Of a DNA stretch of 64,000 nucleotides, positions 45,153 to 56,212 are shown piece by piece (positions within the stretch are counted from its first letter, which is position 1; the number at the start of each line of letters is the position of its first letter). The translations under genes were made by a program, and so were the position numbers. Where the stretch lies: NCBI GenBank assembly GCA_022009815.1, contig CP091725.1, positions 1,240,001 through 1,304,000 of the forward strand, given 5' to 3'. Under the pieces are notes generated by a model, which was not told where the DNA came from, searched no databases, and saw only the letters and a list, made by a program, of their open reading frames with translations. The stretch comes from Bacteroidales bacterium. Lineage in GTDB: Bacteria; Bacteroidota; Bacteroidia; Bacteroidales; Muribaculaceae.

Positions 45153-46901
45153 AGGCATTGCCGTCGGTAGTGCTGCCCGCTTCGCTGGGACGCATCGGCG
45201 AATATGGATTCCTCGGCTGCAAGGCTCTGACGTCGATAGAACTACCCGCCGCGCTGACTGAAATCGGTGTGTCGGCGTTCAACGGATGCTCTGCGATGGC
45301 GTGTGATGTCAACATCCCTGACGGCGTGACCGTAATTCCTGATGGCGCATTCGACCAGAGCGGAATAACAGGCATTACGCTTGGCAAGAACGTGAAGACC
45401 GTAGGCCGCAAGGCATTCTACAACTGTCAGAACATATTGTCGATAACGCTCAACGAAGGCTTGACTGAAATCGGCGAGATGGGATTTCAATTGTAGCAAA
45501 ATCAAGGAGCTTGAATTGCCGGCATCGCTTACAACCATGGGCAGCAACGCTTTCTGGAATGTTGGCATAAAGGTGGTTTGCCACAGCGCGGCTCCGCTGA
45601 CGCTGCCAAAATCGACGATGTATTCATATCAGTTCAAAAAATGCACGGTAATCGTGCCGGTTGGAAGCGTCGCAGCGTATGTGGCGGCAACCGACAAAGG
45701 CTGGGACGAAAGCAACACGTATCTGACGTTTGCCGGATTGGCAGACGGCGTTGAGTATAGGGCAAACGATACGGAAGCGTGGGTGACAGGTGTTGCCGAC
45801 GACACTGTGGTTGCCGACATCAAGGACTATCTGTCGATTGACGGCTCTCAGATGCCGGTGACTCGCATCGATGCTGCGTTCAGCGGCAAGACACAGTTGC
45901 AAAAGGTGACCGTTCCCGCAGCCGTCAAAGCGCTTCCCGAGAATATGTTCAAAGACTGCACGTCGCTCAATGCGGTGACGTTTGCGTCAGGCAGCCAGTT
46001 GCAGACCATCGGCAAGTGGGCATTCATGTCGACAGCCGTTGCAGCGATAGAGATACCGGAGGGCGTCACGGAATTGCCCGACGGAGTGTTCAAAGGTTGC
46101 TTGTCGCTGACAGAAATCACGCTCCCGTCAAACCTCGTCTCGGTGGGCGGCGGATGCTTCTACAACTGCAAGGCTTTGACGACGGTAAATGTCTGCGCCG
46201 ACAATCTGACGATAGCCGACCGTGCATTCTATAGTTGCGAGTCGCTTGAAACGATTAATTCCGCCAATCCGTTGCAGCTGAGCAGCGATATCCGCAAACT
46301 TGGAATGGAATTTGTGGGGTGCAAGAGTCTTAAAGCCGTGAGTGTGGCAGGCGGGATGATAGGCGCATTCGCTTTCGACGGCTGCGAGTCGCTCGTGTCG
46401 GTGGGTATAGCCGAAGGGGTGAAGACAATCAGTGAATATGCCTTCGACGGCTGTACGTCGTTGAAACGCATACTATTGCCGGCGTCGCTCCAGGAAATTA
46501 AGCATGAGACGTTCCGGAACGTCGTGTTTGAGGAAATCACGTGTCTGGCTGTTACACCGCCATCGATACGTGACAATACATTCACCGACTATTCGGCGCA
46601 TCTCTGTGTGCCGGCAGAGTCGATGGCAGCCTATGCCGCAGCCATCGGATGGAAGGAATTCTCGAATATCAGCGACCTGACAACAAGCGGCGTGTCGGCG
46701 GTGGCCAACGACGGTGTGAGTGTGGCTGTGCGCGACGGACGCATCTGCGTTGACGGCGTAGGTGAAACAGAGATGATTAAGGTTTATTCGGCGGGCGGAA
46801 TGCTTGTCGGAATAGGATTGAACCGGCAGGTTGAAGTGCCGTCGCCGGGAATCTATATCGTGGAATTCAAGAAAGGCACCGTCAAGGTAGCAATAAGGTA
46901 A
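45153..46901 (+). pseudogene. BspA-like leucine-rich surface protein, C-terminal part
   Basis: Continuation of the gene starting at 23609. Repeats resume in frame (IGEYGFLGCKALTSIELP), with one shift near 45493 where the spacing expected is GFxxCSKIKELELP. More LRR_5 repeats follow to about 46660. The end (IKVYSAGGMLVGIGLNRQ and SPGIYIVEFKKGTVKVAIR) is a sorting-type tail for type IX secretion. Without its own signal peptide this half cannot be exported, so it is inactive until the element leaves. Confidence 0.85.
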
Positions 46902-46932
46902 GTTTTATAAAAAATATTAGTGTAACATCATG

Positions 46933-46962
46933 CGCTCTCTGGTTTGTGAAAATCGGAGGGCG
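46933..46962 (+). terminator. terminator of the BspA-like gene
   Basis: CGCTCTCTGGTTT pairs with AATCGGAGGGCG and is followed by TTTCTTTT. It belongs to the duplicated block 46926-47424 / 48615-49112. Confidence 0.85.
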
Positions 46963-47024
46963 TTTCTTTTGTTGTAAAAAATCATCATAATGAAAAATTG
47001 GGGCAATTTTTTTAGACATAAATG

Positions 47025-47054
47025 TTTGGAATTTGGATATATTATATAACTTTG
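47025..47054 (+). promoter_or_regulatory. promoter of the short LRR protein gene
   Basis: TTTG at 47025-47028 and TAACTTTG at 47047-47054, 18 bases apart. Confidence 0.65.
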
Positions 47055-47297
47055 CGAACAAACCGAAATAAAAACATAAACCAAGCTAACGGATTTTAGG
47101 GAGAGTCGGACAACGGGTGTGGATTCTCCGCTTTGTTCAGGAGTTTAACGCCAACGCAAAGGGACGCGTTGTGACATATAGGCAATAAGCTGTGGAAACC
47201 AGACAAATGTCAGTCAATCATAGTGGATGGCAAAGCCGCATCGATTGGTGGAGCAGCGGTTGTGAAGATGAGATAGAAACCTATAAAATAAAAGAGT
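47055..47297 (+). promoter_or_regulatory. long, structured 5' leader of the LRR gene
   Basis: The 243-base leader contains GGAGAGTC/GATTCTCC (one G-U) around a 14-base loop near 47100-47130, and AACGC/GCGTT near 47150-47172. No known riboswitch is recognised. The second copy keeps both pairings. Confidence 0.45.
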
Positions 47298-48596
47298 ATG
47301 AAAAGCAAATCAAAAGTGACAATGTTGGTGGTGGCAGTGCTGCTGTCGCTACTGGCGAGTGTAAATGTGCAGGCTTCCAAAACAGGCAAATGCGGAGACA
47401 ACATCACATGGACTCTTGACGATAAAGGCAACTTGGAGTTGACCGGAAAGGGAAAGATGTATGACTATTCCTTAATGGGCGCGCCATGGGGCACTTCGAT
47501 AGTGTCGGTGACGATATCGGAAGGAATCGAGAATCTCGGGAAATATGCTCTCAGTTTCTGCGGAAAATTGACAAATGTGGTTATTCCAAACTCTGTGAAG
47601 GAAATATTAGATGGTGCCTTTCGTGGCTGTGCCGGCTTGGAAACTGTGACTATCGGAGAGTCGGTGGCGAGCATCGGACCATCGGCCTTCAGTGGATGTC
47701 GCGAGTTGTTGAGCGTGACGATTCCAAGCGCGGTGAAGGTTATTGAAACCAAGGCATTTTTCAATTGCGGCAAGTTGACGAGCTTCAGTGTTGACAAGGA
47801 AAATAAAACGTACGACAGTAGAGGCAATTGCAATGCGATAATAGAAACAGCAACCAACACGCTGATTTATGGTTGCAAGAATACGGTTATCCCTAACACG
47901 GTGACGAAAATCGGAGAAGAAGCCTTCGCTTACAGTGTGGCGTTGACGAGCATAGAGATTCCTAATTCGGTGACAGACATCAAAAGCGGTGCTTTCTCTG
48001 GCTGCAGCGGCTTGACAGGCGTGGTGATTCCAAGTTCGGTGATCAACCTCGAAGGACATGTCTTCTATGGCTGTGAATCGTTGACAAGCATGGTAATTCC
48101 GAATTCAGTGAAGAGCATCGGGGCATACACCCTCTATGGATGCCGCGGGTTGAAGAGCGTCGTTGTCGGAGAATCGGTGGCGAGTGTTGGAAATGCCGCA
48201 TTCAAAGAATGCTCAGGGTTGACAAGGCTTGAGATGCTGACAAAAGTGCCGCCGAAATGTGGAAAAGATGTGTTTGTCGGAGTGGATAAAACCGCGTGCG
48301 AGCTTGTTGTTCCGGCAGGATGTGTTGACGTTTATAAAGCAGCTGTAGAGTGGGGCGATTTCTCGAAAATCACTCCGGGTGAAAGCTCTGTCGGCGAGGT
48401 CGGCACGCCAGGCATGTCGGTGACTGCCGCCGGCGGAGAGATAGTCGTAGAAGGAGTTGCCGATGCGGCAGTTGAGGTCTACGGCATAGGCGGCTCGCTG
48501 CTTTACAGCGGAAAGTCGCACCGCGTCTCTGTGCCCGTGGCCGGCATCTACGTTGTGCGCGTCAACGGCAAGCCGCATAAGGTGGTGATAAAGTAA
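47298..48596 (+). CDS. secreted BspA-like leucine-rich repeat protein
   Basis: 432 residues. Signal peptide VTMLVVAVLLSLLASVNVQA is followed by CGDNITWTLDDKGNLELTGKG, a common N-terminal strand of these proteins. Ten or so LRR_5 repeats of the form IPNSVTxIxxGAFSGCSGLT cover residues 60-330. The C-terminal tail has VEVYGIGGSLLYSGK and VAGIYVVRVNGKPHKVVIK, a sorting-type ending for type IX secretion. It is shorter than the broken BspA gene upstream. Probable role is surface attachment. It has its own promoter and long leader and ends before a terminator at 48622. Confidence 0.87.
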   Translation: MKSKSKVTMLVVAVLLSLLASVNVQASKTGKCGDNITWTLDDKGNLELTGKGKMYDYSLMGAPWGTSIVSVTISEGIENLGKYALSFCGKLTNVVIPNSVKEILDGAFRGCAGLETVTIGESVASIGPSAFSGCRELLSVTIPSAVKVIETKAFFNCGKLTSFSVDKENKTYDSRGNCNAIIETATNTLIYGCKNTVIPNTVTKIGEEAFAYSVALTSIEIPNSVTDIKSGAFSGCSGLTGVVIPSSVINLEGHVFYGCESLTSMVIPNSVKSIGAYTLYGCRGLKSVVVGESVASVGNAAFKECSGLTRLEMLTKVPPKCGKDVFVGVDKTACELVVPAGCVDVYKAAVEWGDFSKITPGESSVGEVGTPGMSVTAAGGEIVVEGVADAAVEVYGIGGSLLYSGKSHRVSVPVAGIYVVRVNGKPHKVVIK

Positions 48597-48614
48597 GGTT
48601 GTGAAATATTATAG

Positions 48615-49112
48615 CATCATGCGCTCTCCGGTTTGTGAAAATCGGAGGGCGTTTCTTTTGTTGTAAAAAATCATCATAATCAAAAATTAGAGTAAATTTT
48701 TTAGACATAAATGTTTGGAATTTGGATATATTGTATAACTTTGTGGCGCAGACCGAAAAAAACATAAACCAGGCTAACGGATTTTAGGGAGAGTCGGACA
48801 ACGGGTGTGGATTCTCCGCTTTGTTCAGGAATTTAACGCCAACGCAAAGGGATGCGTTGGGATATATAGTCAATAAGCTGTGGAAACCAGACAAATGTCA
48901 GTTAATCATAGTGGATGGCAAAGCCGCATCGATTGGTGGAGCAGCGGTTGTGAAGATGAGATAGAAACCTATAAAATAAAAGAGTATGAAAAGCAAATCA
49001 AAAGTAACAATGTTGGTGGTGGCAGAGCTGCTGTCGCTGCTGTCGAGTGTAAATGTGCAGGCTTCCAAAACATGCAAATGCGGAGACAACATCACATGGA
49101 CTCTTGACGATA
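48615..49112 (+). repeat. 499-bp duplicated block, copy 2
   Basis: Copy of 46926-47424 with scattered substitutions. It includes a promoter (TTTG 48714, TAACTTTG 48736-48743), the leader and the start of an LRR gene, then diverges after GACGATA. Confidence 0.9.
48622..48651 (+). terminator. terminator of the LRR gene
   Basis: CGCTCTCCGGTTT and AATCGGAGGGCG form a 12-bp stem followed by TTTCTTTT. Confidence 0.88.
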
Positions 49113-49126
49113 TAGTCAAAATATGA
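48986..49126 (+). pseudogene. truncated LRR paralogue (signal peptide only)
   Basis: 46 codons from ATG at 48986, nearly identical to the start of the gene at 47298 up to TWTLDD, then IVKI and a stop. The hydrophobic core of the signal peptide has a Val to Glu change (VVAELLSLL). It is the coding end of duplicated block 2, so the promoter and leader now drive only this stub and possibly the next gene. Confidence 0.8.
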
Positions 49127-49216
49127 AAAATTCTTTCAAAGAAACCAATTTCCTAATTAATATTTACAAACCTCTGGGTATGTTTCGGCTGCCCAGGCAA
49201 AAAACTAAAAAAAATT

Positions 49217-50642
49217 ATGAAACACAACAAACCAACCGGACAAGTAAGCATGCGTATGTTTCTCACGCTTGTACTAATTATGATGTCGTCAGCATTCGTG
49301 ATGGCGCAAGAGAATTACGGCTTCAAGGTAGCCGGCGTAGATGTGACGAACGACAACTATCTCGACCTCACCGAAATCAGCGGAGTGAGCGGCAAGGTGT
49401 ATTTCGACCCCAACACAAGAACCCTGACGCTCGACAACGCCACTATTGAGGCAGATGGCAGTAACGCCATCTTGAACGAAACCTGCGACTACCTTTCGAT
49501 AGAGTTGATCGGCACAAACAACTTTGATGTTACTGACTTTGCTGGTATAACCTTGAAAGAGGAGACGACAATTTGGAGCCACTGCGGCGGAAAACTCAGC
49601 GTAAAGAGCAACAAATGCGCCGTGTTCGTTCGCGGTTGTCCTCTCGAAATCAGCAACTGCTGGTTGGAGGTGGAAGGCAAATGGGGCATATCAGCAAACG
49701 ACAACGTGGCAGAAGAGGTGCTCAAAATACGCAACTCACACGTTGAAGCCAAGGGCACTTCGGGCTCCATCTGCGACATCTCCGGTCTGGAGCTTGATGG
49801 ATGCCACATCGACATTCCGTCCAAGGCGGCGTATGACGCCGACAAGAAGGCGGTGGCATTGAACGGGGAAACCGTGAAAGAAAGTTGTGATTGAACCCAA
49901 CAGCTATGGCATCAATATCGCCGACAAGCCGGTGACAACACTCAACTATAAAGACCTCACAAGCATCTACGGAGTGAGCGGCAGCGCCTCTTACGACCCC
50001 GATACAAAAACCCTCACTCTCGACAACGCCACCATCGAAAGAAACTCTACCGACGGAACGGGCATTGTGAACAAGACTGTCTCCGACTTCACCGTCAAGC
50101 TGATTGGCAAGAACACCGTTACAGCCGACCTGGCAAGCATGGTGTTGAACCAGACGTCTACCATCACCGGCGACGGTTCGCTCCATCTCACGAGCAAGCG
50201 ATTCTGCGGTCTCGACATGGAGAGCGCTTCCGTAACCATCGACAACACCAGTCTGTTTGTTAAGGGTGGCTATGGCATAGCAGGTTTTATTGGAGCAGAG
50301 AGCGAGGTGCTCACCGTGCGCAACTCTTACGTAGAGGCAGAAGGCAGCGGCAGCGGATCTATCACACTCATCAGCAACCTCATCCTCGACAACTGCGCCA
50401 TCACACAGCCCGTCGGTGCGAAGTTTGACACCGACCAAAAGGCAGTAGTTTTGAATGGCGAGGTGTTTAAGTCCAAGGTCGTGATTGAGCCTGTCAACAA
50501 CAGCATCGGCTCCATTACAGCCGACGTGCCCGCCTGCAAGCAAGGCATCTACAACCTTAACGGCGTAAAGCTGACCCAGCAGTGGGACGACCTGCCTGCC
50601 GGCGTCTACATCGTAGACGGCGTGAAGCGCGTGAAGAACTGA
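49217..50642 (+). CDS. secreted protein with two tandem beta-rich domains (one frameshift)
   Basis: About 475 residues after one shift near 49880. A signal peptide (MRMFLTLVLIMMSSAFVMA) precedes two related domains of about 220 residues. Each starts with (V/N)ITV-type strands and has a GVSGxxxxDPxTxTLTLDNATIE block, a SVKLIGxN block and a KAVxLNGE ending (compare 49400-49460 with 49970-50040). The tail CKQGIYNLNGVKL...LPAGVYIVDGVKRVKN is a common Bacteroidales C-terminal motif. The fold is probably a beta-helix or carbohydrate-binding domain; the family is not certain. The shift falls exactly at the domain join, so two separate genes are possible, but the second half lacks a signal peptide. 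Confidence 0.72.
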
Positions 50643-50670
50643 TACAGCAAACGAATAACGAAAAAAATAA

Positions 50671-50704
50671 CGGAGGGTGTGCATGGAAATAGAATGCACA
50701 CCCT
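50671..50704 (+). terminator. strong hairpin after the two-domain gene
   Basis: GAGGGTGTGCAT pairs perfectly with ATGCACACCCTC around a short loop. It lacks a good T-run but sits 30 bases after the stop codon. Confidence 0.65.
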
Positions 50705-50738
50705 CTAAGCAGTTACACGTCCATATTCCTCATGTGTG

Positions 50739-50875
50739 TCAAACTAAGAATAACCTCCACAAATTCTTCTACTTGTTGCACCTCGTATATAATACGGATT
50801 ATCATCAGCCGATGCGGCGGTTGAGGGCAATGCTACTTCAATTGGAGCAGTGGCGGTTAATGATGCCATGTGCTT
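50739..50875 (+). repeat. 137-bp direct repeat, left of the abi module
   Basis: Starts TCAAACTAAGAATAACC and ends GATGCCATGTGCTT. It matches 52025-52161 over the full length with a few substitutions; the last 78 bases also match 53675-53752. Confidence 0.85.
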
Positions 50876-50891
50876 AGAACTTTTTACGTTA

Positions 50892-51919
<1,028 letters not shown>

Positions 51920-52024
51920 CAGTTTGGTATTCGGACTAACACATTTTTCCTAAACCACCAAAAATTACCTTGCAGAGTTATGTGAAATTCCATTAACATT
52001 TCTGCCATATTGTGTCAAAGAAAA

Positions 52025-52161
52025 TCAAACTAAGAATAACCTCCACAAATTCTTCTACTTGTTGCACCTCGTATATAATACGGATTATCATCAGCCGATG
52101 CGGTGGTTGAGGGCAATGTCACTACGATTGGGGCAGTGGCGGTTAATGATGCCATGTGCTT
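52025..52161 (+). repeat. 137-bp direct repeat, right of the abi module
   Basis: Same length as 50739-50875, with differences clustered in the middle (GTCACTACGATTGGGG against GCTACTTCAATTGGAG). The segment 51920-52024 between abi and this repeat has no gene. Confidence 0.85.
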
Positions 52162-52202
52162 CAGCGGCACCGCGTTGCGGTGCATGCCGGGCAGGAGTCA
52201 CA

Positions 52203-52221
52203 GCCCCGGACGCGGTCCGGG
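52203..52221. repeat. GC-rich palindrome
   Basis: CCCCGGAC and GTCCGGGG arms with a 3-base centre, next to the repeat. 52222-52391 holds the distal, non-coding end of the IS110 element and no gene. Confidence 0.6.
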
Positions 52222-52391
52222 GAAATCTAGGATTTGAGCAAGGATAAAGTGTTAAAATATTTGCATTTTCTCGAGTTCAAGTTTTTAACATTACAGGATG
52301 ATGTTCTCTCATTGGGATGATATGGATTTGTCCAATGACCAATCTCTGTTCCGGAATCGGTCAAAGGAAGTACAGGTGTACCTTCTCCGGC

Positions 52392-53399
52392 TTAGCCACG
52401 ATAGCATTCGGTGTTGACATAGGGTTGCTGACGCTTTATCACGGCGAACATGCGGCAGATGAGTTTGAACTTGACGGCATTCATCACACACCCGTGGCTT
52501 TTGCCTTGACTGCGCTTGCGCTGATAGTAGTGTCTGAGTTGCGGATCGTGGATGATGGCACTGCGGGCTGCCTCCGAAAGGGTAGCTTTCAACTCGTTGT
52601 GACCTTTCTTGCAGACATGGTTGCCTGAGTGTACCGAGGTGCCCGACTGTACTGCCATCGGACTGACGGAGCAGAATTTGGCATATTGTCGGGAGGTTTG
52701 GAAGCGTGTGAAGTTTCCCGTGGCGACGATTGTGTTGACGGCATTCACCATGCCTATGCCTGGGATGGAGATGAGGAGATGGTAATTGGTCGCGATGGTC
52801 TCGTCGGCGGCGATGATTTTTCTTGATTTCTTCCTCTATCTGATGTATCTGGACGGTCATAAAGTCGACCATCTTATGCATGCGCGCAATGGTCTGTGCT
52901 TCAGTCTGAACCTTTATCTGGCACAAATAGGAGGCGCGGCAGCGGACACACAGATCGCGCTCGTTACGCAGCTCTCTGAGGTGTTTGATATTCTTGGGCT
53001 CCGGACCTGAGGGAGCGAGCTTCTCGCGCATTGTATAGGCATAGTCGGCGATGAATTTGGCATCCACCTCATCGGTCTTGTTCCTGCCTCGGGAACATGC
53101 GTTCTTGACGTCCAGCGGATGGAGCATGTTGAAGGTGATTTCTCTTCTTGTGCAGCCATTCGGCCAGTGCGATGGAGTACGCCCCTGTGTGCTCAAAAAG
53201 CTATGGCCACCTCGTTTTTTTCTTAATCTTCCGTGCCTTGAGCCATTGGAGCAGTTGCTTGAATCCCTCCGTATCGTTGGAAATCTGCACGTGTTCGAAC
53301 TTGCGGTAGTCCGTTTTTCGGTTGATACAGGGCCAAGTCCAATGTATCTTTTGATACATCACAGCCCACGAAGTGTTGTTTAGTTGACAGGTCTTGCAT
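52392..53399 (-). pseudogene. IS110-family transposase (several frameshifts)
   Basis: From ATG at 53399 (MQDLSTKQHFVGCDVSKDTL) several frames join into a protein of about 334 residues, the normal IS110 length. The DEDD-type N-terminal domain shows GCDVSKDTLDLAL, AFEHTGAYS and KTDEVDAKFIADYA. The C-terminal Transposase_20 domain shows IPGIGMVNAVNTIVATG, FTRFQTSRQYAKF and a serine region GTSVHSGNH. Shifts fall at homopolymers near 53325, 53225, 53210, 53147 and 52815, each fitting one extra base. IS110 enzymes recombine target and donor guided by a bridge RNA made from the element's non-coding end. If the shifts are real, this copy is inactive. Confidence 0.8.
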
Positions 53400-53498
53400 A
53401 TCTTTGCTGTTATTGATTAAATAAGTTAGTTGAATGCATCCAAAACTTTTAGTAGACATACAGGTCTAGAAATCTAGCTTGATGTGTTCAACAAATAA

Positions 53499-53566
53499 GA
53501 CAGAGACGGACTGTAACCCCGGAAAGTCCTTGTGACTAGTTAACAGAGAAGTTCACCGTCCCTGTC
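53499..53566 (-). ncRNA. possible bridge-RNA region of the IS110 element
   Basis: Upstream of the transposase start, GACAGAGACGG (53499-53509) pairs with CCGTCCCTGTC (53556-53566) with one mismatch. An inner GGACT/AGTCC hairpin lies at 53508-53529. In the IS110 group the bridge RNA comes from the non-coding end before the transposase gene. The match to real bridge-RNA folds is not tested. Confidence 0.4.
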
Positions 53567-53615
53567 TTTCTTTTTAACAATTCGGAGAGTTTCTCTTAAC
53601 TTCCTATTGATAGTG

Positions 53616-53623
53616 CAAAGATA
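53616..53623 (-). promoter_or_regulatory. -7 element of the IS110 transcript
   Basis: TATCTTTG on the minus strand, upstream of the structured region and the transposase; no clear -33 TTG at the usual spacing. Confidence 0.5.
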
Positions 53624-53674
53624 AAAGTTAACTGAAAGCGCGTCCGCGTTGCGGACGTCGGATGCTGGATTGTT

Positions 53675-53760
53675 GCCGATGCGGTGGTTGAGGGCAATGC
53701 TACTTCAATTGGAGCGGTGGCGGTTAATGATGCCATGTGCTTCAGCGGCACCGCGTTGCG
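53675..53760 (+). repeat. partial third copy of the abi-flanking repeat
   Basis: Matches the last 78 bases of the 137-bp repeat and 18 further bases shared with the copy at 52025 (CAGCGGCACCGCGTTGCG). It lies just right of the IS110 element, so that element sits between two copies. Confidence 0.75.
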
Positions 53761-53763
53761 CAT

Positions 53764-53834
53764 GCCACCGGTGTCACGGGGTAGGCGAGCCAACCCCGTG
53801 CTAACATATTAAACTGCTCTTCGGCAGTTTTTTC
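53764..53834 (+). repeat. structured repeat, copy C
   Basis: Contains CACGGGGT/ACCCCGTG and CTAACATATTAAA as in copies A and B, but the final hairpin is ACTGC-TCTTC-GGCAGTTTTTT instead of ACCGC-ACTTC-GGCGGTTTTT. The stem change is compensated on both sides. Confidence 0.75.
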
Positions 53835-53835
53835 G

Positions 53836-53885
53836 GGTTAGTAGAAATTTATCCCCACTAAAAATCTACTGACCCGTTTTTGTGG
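53836..53885 (+). terminator. hairpin with T-run
   Basis: GGGTTAGTAGA pairs with TCTACTGACCC (one G-U) and TTTTT follows. Confidence 0.65.
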
Positions 53886-53910
53886 CACAGCAGGCATAGC
53901 CGCGGAAAAT

Positions 53911-53942
53911 CAAGAAGCCCCGGACCAATGTCCGAGGCTTCT
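53911..53942. terminator. hairpin GAAGCC...GGCTTC
   Basis: GAAGCC and GGAC pair with GTCC and GGCTTC around an internal mismatch. It may end transcription toward 53.9 kb. From 53943 to 54220 the sequence is AT-rich and ends in a C8 run, with no gene recognised. Confidence 0.5.
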
Positions 53943-54220
53943 TCGGCAACACGTTGCCGTTGTGTCGTTTTACGTCCATTCGATATATCACATACTTCTT
54001 TTCTGTCAACGACGTAGGGAAATTTAGACTAAATGATTAAGGTTGAAGTGTAATATATTTTCTTGTAAAAAAGTACAATCAATCTTATCAAAATAAGACC
54101 TTTAGGCCCTAAATCGTGATACAAATGTAATGTATAAAATTTGTTCTGCAAAATAAAAATTTTAAATTGCCCCCCCCATTAACTTTTAATGAAGGAAATA
54201 CACAAACTTTAACGAAGCGA

Positions 54221-55702
54221 TTACATTTTCAGCGACCATTCAAAACCGTCTTTTGTATCTTTAACATCGAAACCGATTGCGGCGAGACGGTCGCGAATAA
54301 GGTCGGACGTAGCCCAGTCCTTTTTCACTTTCGACTCCTTTCGGATTTCGAGCAAAAGGTCGACAGCCTTTTCAAACGGTTCGAGAGCCTGAGCGTCGTC
54401 GCCAGCCACGATTTCAGTGCGCACACCGAGGATGTCGATAAGAAACGCCTGGAACAAGTCTTTCAGCTCGTCGATGTCGTCCTTTGTCAGTGTCGCCTTT
54501 CCGTCGTTCACCTGGTTGATGATTTTGCAGGCATCGAAAAGCTCGGCGATGACGATAGGCGTGTTGAGGTCATCGTTGATGGCATCGTAGCATTTCTTGC
54601 GGAATCCCTTCACGTCGACCGAAGACGAGTCGGCAGGCTTCAGCTCCTGGAGTCTGCGGTAGCCGTCAACGATTCGGTCGTAAGCCTTCTCGGCGGCTTT
54701 AAGCGCGTCGTTGGAGAAGTCGACCGTTCCACGGTAGTGAGCTTGCAGGATGAAGAAGCGTATTGTCATCGGCGAGTAAGCCTGTTCGAGCAGAGGATGC
54801 GACCCGTTGAAAAATTCCTCGAGCGTAATGAAGTTTCCGAGCGATTTGCCCATCTTCTGCCCGTTGATTGTAATCATGTTGTTGTGCATCCAGTAGCGCA
54901 CCGTCTCATGGCCGTTGTGAGCCACCGACTGCGCGATTTCGCACTCATGGTGAGGGAACATAAGATCCATTCCACCGCCGTGGATGTCGAACGTCTCGCC
55001 CAGATATTTCTGCCCCATCGTAGAGCATTCGAGATGCCATCCAGGGAATCCGTCGCTCCATGGCGAAGGCCATCGCATGATGTGTTCTGGCGACGCTTTC
55101 TTCCACAGCGCGAAGTCGACCGGGTTGTGCTTCTCCGACTGTCCGTCGAGCGCACGCGTCGTGTTGAGCAACTCGTCGATGTTTCGTCCCGACAGTTTGC
55201 CGTAGTGGAAGTCCTTGCTGTACTTCACCACGTCGAAATATACAGAACCGTTGCTTTCGTAGGCATATCCAGCCTTTAGAATCTCCTTGATATACTCGAT
55301 TTGCTCAAGAATGTGTCCGGAAGCGTGAGGCTCGATGCTTGGCGGCAGCACGTTGAGCGCTTCCATAGCCTTGTGGTAGCGGTTTGTGTAGTATTGTGCC
55401 ACTTCCATCGGCTCCAGCTGCTCCAAGCGTGCTTTTTTCTCAATTTTGTCCTCTCCCTCGTCGGCGTCGTGCTCCAGGTGCCCCACGTCGGTGATGTTTC
55501 GCACGTAGCGCACCCGGTATCCCAGGTGGCGCAGGTAGCGGAACAGCACGTCGAAAGTGATGGCAGGGCGAGTGTGTCCGAGGTGCGGATCGCCGTAGAC
55601 AGTAGGACCGCACACATACATACCGACATTAGGCTCGTGCAGCGGCACGAATTGTTCCTTTTTTCGGGAGAGCGTGTTATATATGAATAACGGATTCTCC
55701 AT
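54221..55702 (-). CDS. cysS: cysteinyl-tRNA synthetase
   Basis: 493 residues, full length and intact. Class I synthetase motifs are present: [20 protein letters not shown] (zinc Cys and the HIGH equivalent HLGH), [26 protein letters not shown] and [11 protein letters not shown] (zinc ligands Cys, His, Glu), [20 protein letters not shown] (the KMSKS equivalent KMGKS). The C-terminal DALR-like region holds [20 protein letters not shown]. It charges tRNA-Cys in the cytoplasm. KMGKS in place of KMSKS is a change seen in some family members. The DUF3467 gene lies 20 bases upstream on the same strand, so the two are probably co-transcribed. Confidence 0.97.
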   Translation of the reverse strand: MENPLFIYNTLSRKKEQFVPLHEPNVGMYVCGPTVYGDPHLGHTRPAITFDVLFRYLRHLGYRVRYVRNITDVGHLEHDADEGEDKIEKKARLEQLEPMEVAQYYTNRYHKAMEALNVLPPSIEPHASGHILEQIEYIKEILKAGYAYESNGSVYFDVVKYSKDFHYGKLSGRNIDELLNTTRALDGQSEKHNPVDFALWKKASPEHIMRWPSPWSDGFPGWHLECSTMGQKYLGETFDIHGGGMDLMFPHHECEIAQSVAHNGHETVRYWMHNNMITINGQKMGKSLGNFITLEEFFNGSHPLLEQAYSPMTIRFFILQAHYRGTVDFSNDALKAAEKAYDRIVDGYRRLQELKPADSSSVDVKGFRKKCYDAINDDLNTPIVIAELFDACKIINQVNDGKATLTKDDIDELKDLFQAFLIDILGVRTEIVAGDDAQALEPFEKAVDLLLEIRKESKVKKDWATSDLIRDRLAAIGFDVKDTKDGFEWSLKM

Positions 55703-55722
55703 CGTATCTGAAAATTAATATG

Positions 55723-56019
55723 TTATGCTTTGCCAACCGGCATTCCAGCTTCAGGCTGTTTAGGCTTGATGGTGCCGAAGTTGGCCTCGTATTTGCGGAT
55801 GTTGTCCTGGAGCGCCATCAGCAAAGTCTTGGCGTTTTCAGGAGTCATGATGATTCGGCTCTGCACGCGGGCTTGTGGAGCGTTTGGCACCACGCTGATG
55901 AAGTCCATAAAGAACTCATTTACAGAGTGGGTGATGATAGCCAAGTTGGCATATTTACCAGATGCCATTTCCGGAGTCAATTCAATCTTTATTTCTCTTT
56001 GGTCGTTTTTCTCATTCAT
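55723..56019 (-). CDS. DUF3467 family protein
   Basis: 98 residues with IKIELTPEMASGKYANLAIITHS near the start and ARVQSRIIMTPENAKTLLMALQDNI in the middle, the conserved core of DUF3467. The function of the family is unknown. The protein is small, soluble and without signal peptide. It precedes cysS on the same strand. Confidence 0.82.
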   Translation of the reverse strand: MNEKNDQREIKIELTPEMASGKYANLAIITHSVNEFFMDFISVVPNAPQARVQSRIIMTPENAKTLLMALQDNIRKYEANFGTIKPKQPEAGMPVGKA

Positions 56020-56104
56020 AATTTTAAAATGTTTAGAAGATTATTATGTGCGAAGTTACTAATTTCCCGTAAACTCGCCAAATTTTTTTCGTCGTCGACA
56101 TTTA

Positions 56105-56160
56105 GAGCGCGAGCGGGTCGGGAGTACCAACTGTTTAGGCACTGTGTCTTGGAAACCTAT
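56105..56160 (-). repeat. degenerate copy of the Rhs-tail joint sequence
   Basis: On the minus strand it reads AATAGGTTTCCAAGACACAGTGCC, a gap region, then CCCGACCCGCTCGCGCTCT (given in parts). The same block leads into the Rhs tail at 58695-58752. Here the Rhs part itself is missing. Confidence 0.65.
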
Positions 56161-56212
56161 TATTTGTGTTATTAAACATATAAAAGTCACGAAAGAAAAT
56201 AAATGGTTTCTT

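Larger units (their letters stand above)
46926..47424 (+). repeat. 499-bp duplicated block, copy 1
   Basis: Near-identical to 48615-49112. It covers a terminator, a promoter, a 243-base leader and the first 42 codons of an LRR protein. Confidence 0.9.

Noticed and set aside
47192..47419. A 75-codon frame (and its copy at 48880) in the duplicated leader
   Set aside because: It runs out of frame into the LRR gene and is conserved only because the block was duplicated recently.
54167..55279. A 370-codon plus-strand frame
   Set aside because: Antisense of cysS, which is intact and fully conserved in motif order.
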